Of a DNA stretch of 64,000 nt, positions 40,401 to 49,519 are shown in pieces (positions within the stretch are counted from its first letter, which is position 1; each line of letters opens with the position of its first letter). Position numbers and translations under genes: made by a program. The notes beneath the pieces are model-generated. The model made no database searches, had not been told where the DNA came from, and saw only the letters and a program-made list of their open reading frames with translations. Origin of the DNA: Lethocerus indicus (lineage: Eukaryota; Arthropoda; Insecta; Hemiptera; Belostomatidae); contig JACDQD010000004.1 in the NCBI GenBank assembly GCA_019843655.1, positions 27,229,872-27,293,871 of the forward strand. The letters are read 5' to 3'.

Positions 40401-43400
40401 TCCAGTTTAAGATTAAATTAAATTGGAAATGAATCAATAAAAAATTTTAATTTATTATTTCAAGGAAAAATATTGTAAAAAATGGTTCCAATATTTTATC
40501 TGTAATAAAATTAGAATGATTATAGTTATTATAGTACTATGTATGCTTTTACAAATGTTTTATAAATTAAATTAGACAATTAAGAATTCTAGAAAACCAA
40601 ACAATTTTCAAAATTATAAAAATCTAGAGTGTAAATATACAAGTATAGGTAAAATGAAACTTATGTTTCACAACATACACTGAAATGATTAAGTGAAAGT
40701 AATATTATAATATTACTATTATTAAATTGAAATTTTATCACCTAATAACTGCTGGCTTTTTAACAGTACCAATGAAAAGTATATTATTATTTCTATGTAA
40801 GAGAAGGAGTAGGAATGGATGATCTGCATAAAATAATTCACGTTTCACACCACTGCGACCAAATATGGCAGCTATTTAACAGAGTAAATATATGAAATTA
40901 GTATAAGACTTATGCAAAATGTAGAACGCATCTATAATAAAATAAGAAATATAAATACTGGAATTTTATAGAATATATTGCTTCAATGCTTAAAACCGTT
41001 ATTCCAATGACTAATTCAATGTTAGTTAAAATATACATTCCATCACAGTTCCACCGAATATTTTAATTCATATTAAATAAGGCATGCAAACCTTTCTTTA
41101 ACTTGAAATTGTAGAATGTAATGTTAGTTTTAGGTCCCATTTTGATATAATTCTTTCACATTCTCATTGACTAAGAAACACCTTAAAAATGAGCATATAA
41201 AAAGAACATTTTGTACTTCTATAAAGTATTATTTTTCTTTATCTACTTTTAAACTAACCAAATAGGTAAACAAAATAACACAAAACTGTATATAAAGTAC
41301 TTATTAATTTTATAATAATAGTAGTTGTAAACTAAAGACATCATATATTTAATTCCTTCTTTTTGCACAGGTAAAATTGAAATAATTTCTTAAATTCAAT
41401 TAACACTCCTAACTAGATTGAATGATAAATACATTTTCATTATAAGCCACACTATTATATGCAAATTATTTAATCAGGCACGCAGATCATGTTTAAACAT
41501 AAACCTTTAGAAATTTTACAATAACAAAATAATATTTATAGATTACTGATGTATGACTATTCTATGAAACACAAAATTATCGAAAATAAAATGATTTAAT
41601 GTTTATAATAAATATTTATTATTCAATAGAGATGCAAAAATGATTGTTTATTTACAATTATTAGTATGTTATTAGAATAATACATTATAAAGGAATATTA
41701 ATCGGAAACACTATTTAAAATGCAATATATGAAAGCATATTTAAAAAATAATTTTTTATTTCAAATCAAATTAAGGCAATAATTTGGAGAGAAGAATTAT
41801 GAACAATTATTTGATTCTTGTATCTACTAATTGTGGAATATAAAAAAAGGATGCAATCCTCAGGTCCCAAATAAATAACCAATTTCATGCTTCAATTTTA
41901 TAAAATGATTATTTCAGATATTATTTAAAAAATTATTTTTAATAGAAGTCAAGGGTGTTTTATAGCTGTAATGATACTCTAACTAAAATATGTGAACTGA
42001 ATATATACACATATGAAACTAAATAAATTAAATAATATAAATTAAATTGTACATTAATATATACTTTGAGAATGCACAAGAAACATGTTGTGAAGGTAAA
42101 AGGAGGCTATAAAAAGTGTCACGATATATAAAGTGAGTGAAACTAGTTCCACCTGACATTACGAAAAAAAATGAAAATGATTCATTTTCATTACTTATTC
42201 AACAGTAATAGGCTGACAACATAGTTGTTATGGAAAATTATAAGAATTCTATATAATTATGATTGTCATCATAATGGTAATTGCTAATTTTTTGATGATT
42301 AAATACAGCAATTGTTTTAAATGAAAACTATGTTATGACTCATTAAGAATATGATATGAAAATGGAGCTTGAAAAAAATTAAGTATGAATGTTGCAATAG
42401 AATGAGGTAATGATGTATATAAAATCTATTACACTGTCAAAACTATTCTTTTTTTAATTTATAGAGCAGATAAATTTTAACTACTGCTAATTTAAATTAA
42501 ATTGGCAAAAAGTTTCTTTAAATTAAAGCTCTTCATGAAAGTGTTCAATTGAGTAAGGAATTGTAATAATTCGTGATGCAAAAACTATTGCGCTACTAGT
42601 AGAATGGACTATGAAAAATCCAAATGGGTGATTGGCAACAAACTCTTCAAAACCCACACTGCGTTTTTTCACCTTCGCACCAGCTGTAAAATAATGAATA
42701 TAGAAAACACCTCCTAATATTAATGACTCAGGTGATACAATGTTAAATTACAAATGTTACACATGAATAATGACTCTGATAATAATAAAGAAAGAATACC
42801 TAGTAAGAATGAGAAAGAACTAAATGCTAATAATGTTTGTAAACATTACTAATGATGTTTGTTTGTTGTTGTCATGAAGTGAAGAAATTATGGGTCTCAT
42901 GGGATTTTATTCAGTAGTATTCATAGAAAACTGTGAAATATAGCAGCAGTGCAGTAAAGGTTGAAATAAGGTAAGTTATTACTGCATAATTACAAATCAG
43001 CAAGTGTTTCTTATGTTAGTGTATTAAAAGGAAAATGTTAATACAGCATACTGAATCTTATCACATTGTACAGGGATATACTAAACAGAAAAGGTTTTGA
43101 CATGAGCAAACAGTAAAATTGTAAATATTCAAACAAATAAAATATGGAGATAATATAAGTAATAAGTTAATTTTGAAAGTACAAAAATATTCAAAATATT
43201 TAAATATCCCAAATAATGATCTACATACCCAAAATGAAACTACACAAATTAATTTGGTACTTTTAAGGGTCTTTAATATTATTGTAAATTAAAAAGTAAT
43301 TGCATAATGTTATAACAGTGGAAGTCAAAATGTCAAAACTTAGATCCCTAAAAAAGTATCTGAAACTTGCATTTAATTTAGTTCTATTCATTCAGATGCT

Positions 43401-46400
43401 CATTATAATATGCCAGTGCAAATGCATTTCAAATACCTCAATAATATAACCCCCATTTATTTATTATATTATATATGTTTACAGCTTTTGCAGATGAAAC
43501 ATTTTATGATGCATTTTCTTAAATAAGGATAAGCATTAATACATGCTACATGTAAATCCTACAATTTTCAACTATAAATTTAGAATGATTTCCCAGAAAA
43601 TGCCACATAATAGTGCAGAATATGTGCATAATAAAATGATATGGTGCTGTACATTTATTTGGGACTGAGGGCACGTGAAAATATCACAACATTAAATAGC
43701 TTTAATAAAGTATATTAAAATAAGAAAATTCCACCTAACTTATTCATTTATTATTTTTAAATGAGCCCATAAAAATGCAACTATTTGTCTTCATATCAGT
43801 TAAAAAATAAATGAAAGGATGTTTAAGAATAAAAACTTCTTCAAAACTGAGAGAATCTGCCACTGCCATCGCTAGAAACAAATAATCCTGTTTAATAAAG
43901 CAAGAAATTAAGAAAACAGTAAAGCCTGGTACCTAAGGATAACATTTCTTTTAGCTGTTATCCAATTCAGCAAAGTAAAATCTAGTAATAAAAATTAAAT
44001 GATCTTTATTTTATCAACCTTATAGATGCACTATGGAATATTGTAGCTCAAATGTTTATATTTTCTCATTTCATTATTTCTTTCCTAACTGAAAAACATT
44101 AACAAAGGCGCAGGGGACTCTTTATAGAACCAGACAGCACAGGATATATATATTCAAAATTATACAGGAGGAAATTTGTTCAAGAACAAAATAATTTCAA
44201 ACGAATAAAAATACATCTCAGCTTTAATTCTTCTGAATTATTTTGAACTAAACCTACTCTATTAATCTAATACTTTTCCTTCAACCAGTGTATCAACATC
44301 TCAGATTATTACTTCTTTTTTTGGTTCTAAAGATACTTTTACACCTCTCTTAAATAAATATAAGTTCAACTGAGCTAAACTAATAAAGCTCATATTTTAT
44401 TTTATATACTAATTTGGTGATAAAAACATTTTGAAAGTAAAGATCCAATCATTCAAAACTGATTCTTCATAAGAAACAGAATAATGGTTAGTCTTTCAGC
44501 TGTAATAATTAAATACATTTATTATGCAGTTGAAAGCTGGTTGGTTAACACTCAACTACAAGAGCTACACAAGTTTATAGTAAGGAATATTTTAAATTTC
44601 ATATTAAACTAACTAATATGGAAATATAATTAATAAGAATAATGTAGTATAACTTGAATAAATACTAGTATTATTTATTTTAAATACTGACTGAATAATA
44701 GCTGTAAGTCAAATATATCGCATTATGGTAACATGCAAGATCATGCACATACACCAATAAACAAACCAAAGACTAATGAAGATAAACAATTCAATTTATG
44801 AAAGAATTAACATAACCTATAAAAAATAAGTATCCATTAAAGCCATACATTAAAGCTTTTAATATTTAAAGCTATAATTTTCAAGAAAAAAGTTAATAAT
44901 TATGAAATTCAATTAAGATAATATAGCAGTATCAGAAGGAAACTTACCGGTAGCAGCAGCAGCCTCTGTTCCTTCCTCATTTACTTCGATGAATGCTTTC
45001 TGGACGACTTTACTAACTTGTAAGTTTTCTCCTTGAGCAATCCCACTAAAGTCTGCTTCACTGAACATTGATGGTATTCCCAACTAAAGTTAATAAATGA
45101 ACCATTAAAAATAAATGTTCTTCATACGCACAACATCAAAGGGATATTGGTAATTTAAGAAGCAATTTAAGAACCCAACTGAGTTTAAATAGTACTTCCT
45201 TTATCTGGTATTGCTAAGTAAAATTAAAAAACTTTTCAATTACATTTTATACTAGTTTAAAATTCTTAAAATGTTATTTTTCTATACAAATAATGTTAGT
45301 TTGAACTGAGGCTATAAATATATTTCTATTTATTTCCTCCATTATTTTCTACCATCTACAAATATTATGAGTTCAAAATCAAAATGGGGGTGTGAAATGA
45401 TTACTAGTGTTATCTAATGTACCTGAATTAGTATATCATTCAAATCTAATGAGCTTTCCATCTTAAACTTAGGCATTCCTACAAGAACAGTGGTCCTTCG
45501 AAATGTAGAAAATTCCTCTGGCAAATTGAGAGTTTGCAACTTACTCTCTACTTGTGCTAGTCCATCATGCTTATCAGGTAGAATAACTATCAAGCGGAAA
45601 TCATCACCCTGTAATGGTCACATTATTATAATTTAATCATTTTTTAATGTATAATTTTCAGGTCTACATCATTGTATTAATATTGTTTCGTTATGAATGT
45701 GCTGGATAATGATGATAGACTGTGAATTAATTTTTTTTCATAATGTTTATTGAGCCAGGTAAATCTGATTATATTTGACTTAGAATTAAATGGTAAACTG
45801 ATTGAAAACTGCTTAAAATGTATAAGTTTCAACAAAGTATGTTACATAATAAGACAATTTGCAGCATGAAATTATATGTTAAACTTTACTTCATAAGGAA
45901 GTTCTAGCATTTTGGCTTCAAGTTCCGCGTGATGCTTGAAACCAAATTTATCCTTTGCGTGCATCATATCAACTTTAACAGTAACATTGGGTGTCACATA
46001 AAAGTCCTCCTTCTCTGTTTCTGTTGGGTCGAATTTCAGTTTCCAATTTGCTTTGAAATGGATAGCATTGGTAAGTACTAATCTAGTGCTGGCATCAACA
46101 ATTCCTAAAAAAAAGTAGAATTTTTAACCTGACATTAATTATTTAATTTAATCAGTTAGATGAAATAATACCTCAAGTAATTCAATACCTGATATCCTGA
46201 TAAATAAAAATAAAATTGAAAAAGTAAATATTGAGGAACGGTTAATTAATAAACAAATAAAGATATTTATTTTCTTGAAATTGGTTTCCCCCAATGCTTA
46301 ATCAGTGCAATCTATGTACTGTATTTGTATTTACTTTTATGCACTTAAGGATTGGTGGGTTCGGGTTAGGTGATCAAACCAGAGGGTGTGATCCATCTCC

Positions 46401-48419
46401 ATTATTCGCTGGATTCCAACCAGCACCACCAGGCTCAGAAGCACAGACTCTAACCAAAGCTTGTTTCCTTCTTGAGATACTTAATATTACAAGGCATTCA
46501 AATATGCATTACTTAATTCGAGATAAACAAAAAAATACAAGCAATGAGTCCAATGTGATTAGAAAAATTGGGTTGTCTACAAACCACTGTTGGTCACATA
46601 TGCATTAAATAAATATATAACTAACCTGGAGCCAAGAGGTCCTTAATTTTTTTATTGGTGTTATCTTCAACCCAAGTATTTATTGTTTGTCTAGCTGCTT
46701 CAGCATTGTGAAGGAAATCTACATTTTGTGCAGCTGATAGAAAATACTCAGTGGCTTGCTTTTGAAATTCTTCCTTCAATTGTAAAGATGAATCCGCAAA
46801 TATTTTATTTACTAATTTCAAAACTGGATTCTGAAAACAGAAAATATATTTAATTCTGTTTGAGTTTGTGAACCAAATATAATTAAAGTATTATTCTTTA
46901 CCCTCAGATCTTGAATTAGTTGATTGTATCCAACAAGAACATCTTCAGAATTACTCGGTAGCCCAAGAGCATCAGCAATTTCCTTAGCAGTTTGACCTTT
47001 TGATCCAATATAAGCGAGTGACAGTACCATCATTAGACTGGTTGGTGAAACTATTATATTTTCATTTGGCTTCTCCTTAATTAAGGTCTATTACAAAAGG
47101 TAGAATTACTCCAACAATAAATAAGAGAATTATCTTAAAGACTAGGATATTACTTATCCAAAGAATCAATTCAGGTTCAAGATGTCATTATCAAACTTTT
47201 CATGGGTTATTAAATATTCATGACAAAATCCAAATTAATGACATTTATGTATAACAATGTCATGAACCTATTTTAATGATAAATGATAATAATTTTCTTA
47301 AACATGTTTTTCACATTTTTAATTGTCCAAATTTTAAATTATTTTCAAAAGAAGTAACAAACTTTAGAAGTATGAAAGTATGGCAGGAATAACATGAGTA
47401 TTGATAAATATCTGTAAATAATTTTTAATGTTATATTAATGGAGAATTACTATACCAACCTGATAGAGATTAATAGCAAATTTATTACTTCCTTTGGTCA
47501 AAGCTTCAAGACTCTGTACGGCCTTATCCTGAGTTCTGGCAGACATGGTGAATCCGAATACACCGCCTAAAATAACAATTTTCTATTATTAATTATTTAC
47601 AAATCAAATAATAAATTATTTACACGAAATAATACAGCAATTTCAATTTTTATTTAGTTAGCGAACTTTAAGTTGTTAATTGACTGACAACAAATTTGTG
47701 GCTGTTCTTTATGTATAGAATTAGAATTTAGTTTCATGGAAAGAATCCTAAAGTTATACAGCACTGATGTATTAGTATAGTAGTAATGAAAGTTGAATTA
47801 GTGAACGCGTTTAAGTTGGGTGAATATATAAATTATTAGTTCGAAATATATACCAAAAGTACTAATGAGAAGATCCGCCTATCTAAAAACTGAAATCAGG
47901 ACAGACTACAGTGCGTTTTAAGAAACACTGATGACGTTACAATTACGTTTGAGGCGCGCGCATCCCACGTTCACCAACTAAACAGTCGTAAAAATCACTA
48001 TAATCATAATAATTGTTGCCCAATTTAAGGTGCCGAGTTTGACACAATATCCCCCAATAAATACATTCATATTTTATAATCTGAAGGGTGTGAGCTTATT
48101 TGCCTGCCTGCAAACTCTTCTTGTTGTCCCGCATTAAGAGCATTATCTATTGTTTAAAAGATGTTAGTTATTGATACCACTGATTGATATTTAATCCGTA
48201 CAACAATGAATTACACTCTATAGCCATACGTGAGACATAAGAGTCTAAAATATTATTTTTTTATTAAAAAATGTTTAATGATATTTATAAAAATAACATG
48301 AGTTCACTTGATTGTAATACGAACAAATTAATACATAATAAACACAGACATATATAAACTGATTCTGGGTGTTCCTTTCAAGCTCTAAACTTGTTGGATA
48401 TGAATACTCATAAAATTTT

Positions 48420-48473
<54 letters not shown>

Positions 48474-49094
48474 CCGAAAAAATGAAATCTATTGAGTATT
48501 GTTATAAGATCAAAACACCTTCTTGCGATTTAAAAATGACTGTACGCCATTACATAACATAATTATCAAACGCTGAGTAACAGTTGACTTACACCCTCAG
48601 AAAAATATTTGCTCATAAATATCACCGTTTATTCGCGGGCTTCTCCTTTAAGCTGTTTAAACACATTCAGAACCAATTAGTATACTATTTTGTAGAATAT
48701 AAAACTACACTTTTCACACACAGACCTGCGATCAACATATATTGTGCACTAATCACTGCATGGACACACTTATCTTACGAGATCTGTCTTAGCACTACGG
48801 AAACCGGTTATTGGATCTATCCCTGTGACCTCTTTTGGCCTTACCAGTCACATATAACATAAATGCTAGAACGTGATCAGGTAATTTGACTATCCAGTGA
48901 CTGAAGAATATTTATATATTTCATGTGGCTGCTAATTCCAAGAGATGTGATATTGGTATTGGTGATATTGGAGTTATCTTTGCCAGGGCTCATTTACATT
49001 TTACTAATTCTCAGTTAGTACTTTCGAATCATAATGTAATATTGTACTTACAAATAATTAAACTGGCCATGAGGACATTTAAAACTGTCGCCAT
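32099..49094 (-). CDS. Serpin C: secreted serpin with leader exon, six constant exons and eight intact alternative last exons
   Basis: Leader exon 49094-49052; constant exons 47566-47460, 47087-46902, 46830-46626, 46104-45890, 45608-45423, 45083-44948. The leader encodes [14 protein letters not shown] plus one base and joins in frame to CGVFGFT then MSARTQ, a typical signal peptide. The body has the serpin landmarks [24 protein letters not shown] and the hinge [10 protein letters not shown]. The phase-1 donor at 44948 can join any of the last exons at 42523, 40738, 38002, 37772, 36888, 34925, 33780 or 32099. Each supplies loop, C-terminal strands and stop, giving about 402-412 residues with the leader. 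The layout matches the mutually exclusive last exons known from Manduca serpin-1 and Drosophila Spn4, used in immunity and proteolysis control. It is presumably secreted into haemolymph. Confidence 0.9.
33780..33931 (-). CDS. Serpin C alternative last exon (loop GMVMCYC|S)
   Basis: Acceptor tttacag, phase 1, 49 residues then TAA. It is the C homologue of the A and B exons 13946 and 23630: the [16 protein letters not shown] and FLGRV blocks are near identical but the loop is entirely different, with two Cys residues. Confidence 0.85.
34925..35070 (-). CDS. Serpin C alternative last exon, recent copy of 38002-38147
   Basis: The loop and the ADHPF block match 38002-38147 in every base I compared. 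The last strand differs: IFIWWF replaces IFIGRF, removing the conserved Gly-Arg. Frame, phase and length (47 residues) are intact, but folding of the C-terminal strand may be affected. Confidence 0.8.
35410..35434 (-). pseudogene. Remnant of the loop end of the 37772 exon
   Basis: Acceptor and first codons (AMDEAH) match the start of exon 37772-37902 (AMEEAR), together with about 100 bases of upstream intron. The ADHPF half is missing. Confidence 0.55.
35534..35622 (-). pseudogene. Truncated serpin C last exon
   Basis: Third copy of the 38002 and 34925 exon. The loop part is gone, an extra G shifts the ADHPF block, and a stop interrupts it after about 14 residues. Confidence 0.65.
36888..37021 (-). 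CDS. Serpin C alternative last exon (loop GLIFVKA|T)
   Basis: Acceptor ttttcag, phase 1, 43 residues then TAA. Lys-Ala is at P2-P1. [12 protein letters not shown] is intact, and the usual FxGR strand reads LFMGKYWMP. Confidence 0.85.
37444..37495. repeat. TA microsatellite in serpin C array
   Basis: About 25 TA units between two alternative last exons. Confidence 0.9.
37772..37902 (-). CDS. Serpin C alternative last exon (loop AMEEART|I)
   Basis: Acceptor atacag, phase 1, 42 residues then TAA. Arg-Thr is at P2-P1. [13 protein letters not shown] and IIVIGRL are intact. Partial copies of this exon survive at about 35410-35434 (loop end) and 38589-38637 (C-terminal end). Confidence 0.85.
38002..38147 (-). 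CDS. Serpin C alternative last exon (loop AVMFRLF|K)
   Basis: Acceptor ttttacag, phase 1, 47 residues then TGA. A Pro-rich segment (SLPPPKP) follows the loop before MFIADHPF. Phe is predicted at P1, suggesting a chymotrypsin-type target. The strand IFIGRF is normal. Confidence 0.85.
38589..38637 (-). pseudogene. Remnant of the C-terminal end of the 37772 exon
   Basis: Encodes [12 protein letters not shown] and a stop, as in exon 37772-37902, with about 100 bases of matching downstream flank. The loop half is missing. Confidence 0.55.
39336..39765. mobile_element. Foldback or MITE-like element with long terminal inverted repeats
   Basis: The ends mirror each other: aaatttactgtaggggc and, on the other strand, the same 17 bases at 39749-39765, followed by ggaggttatc, then gatgtcgtcaac, tggtcagcca, cacatcgcg and gcgtccgacgggtt. 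The arms are about 150-200 bases around a short AT-rich centre. TA next to the ends would fit a Tc1/mariner-type target, but the palindromic edge hides the exact boundary. No transposase. Confidence 0.8.
40738..40871 (-). CDS. Serpin C alternative last exon (loop AAIFGRS|G)
   Basis: Acceptor aaatag, phase 1, 43 residues then TGA. Arg-Ser lies at the predicted P2-P1 position, so a trypsin-like target is likely if the loop is one residue shorter than in alpha-1-antitrypsin. LFYADHPF and ILFIG are intact. Confidence 0.85.
42523..42683 (-). CDS. Serpin C alternative last exon (basic loop AGAKVKKRS)
   Basis: Acceptor tttacag, phase 1, 52 residues then TAA. The predicted scissile region is K-K-R-S, a dibasic site, followed by [13 protein letters not shown] and a tail ending in HEEL. 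A trypsin-like or proprotein-convertase target is suggested by the loop (inference). HEEL resembles a C-terminal ER-retention tetrapeptide of the KDEL type (HDEL, HEEL), as described for the convertase inhibitor Spn4A in Drosophila. Confidence 0.85.
43841..43887 (-). pseudogene. Frameshifted serpin C last exon
   Basis: Homologue of the A and B exons 16987-17129 and 26657-26799. The acceptor has changed from aacaag|AT to aacag|GAT, which puts the exon out of phase. It stops after about 15 residues, although the old frame ([18 protein letters not shown]) is still readable downstream. Confidence 0.65.
46330..46460 (-). mobile_element. tRNA-derived SINE in serpin C intron 3
   Basis: Same insertion as in serpin A, with the B-box-like GGTTGGAATCC (complement of 46411-46421). 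Its presence in A and C means it predates the duplication, and B lost it. Confidence 0.6.
48421..48468. repeat. TA microsatellite in serpin C intron 1
   Basis: About 23 TA units between the leader exon and exon 1 of serpin C. Confidence 0.9.
49052..49094 (-). CDS. Serpin C signal-peptide exon
   Basis: ATG in a good context (CAATCATGGCG), 14 codons plus one base, donor ATTATTT|gtaagt. Spliced to the acceptor at 47566 it completes a Cys codon and yields a hydrophobic core ([16 protein letters not shown]) before the conserved MSARTQ. A possible TATA-like GTATAAAC lies on the minus strand about 130-140 bases upstream. No counterpart was found near genes A or B. Confidence 0.8.
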
Positions 49095-49519
49095 GATTGC
49101 AGGTGTACTTCAGATCGTCAAAACTGGAAAGGAACATTAGATTAGAATAAAAAATCTCTATGGGTGTATGACGTGTGGGTACATGGGAAAAAAATTACAC
49201 TTTCAAATATTTGAACTAAAGTTTATACAAACTAGTATATAATATTTTAATTCCGAGAAACTTTAGATTAGTAAGAAATGGGGCGCAAGTTGAGAGAGAC
49301 AGGGTATCTAGTAGCGTTAGAGAAATGTTTTGTAATGACCTGCGCAAGTCTCACATTTTTGACCTAGTTATATTTTCAACCCCTTTCATAGTACATTGGC
49401 CTTAATAAATAATTGCACATCATGTAACAACTAACAATACTGTCAACAAAAGAATGAAGGGCAAGCATAATCAATGATAGGTTTTCTTTGGTGATATATT
49501 TTTCTACAATTTATTATTA

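Larger units (their letters stand above)
30574..49515. repeat. Tandem duplication unit C of the serpin cluster (largest)
   Basis: Begins with a third copy of the 11880 sequence. It carries about 6.6 kb of last-exon array (34.9-41.5 kb) not present in A or B, plus a 0.46 kb block with the 32099 exon. Its upstream end at 49310-49515 matches 21690-21890 in A. Confidence 0.85.

Noticed and set aside
46294..46608. Plus-strand open frame of 104 codons
   Set aside because: It lies over the antisense strand of a SINE in a serpin intron and shows no domain.
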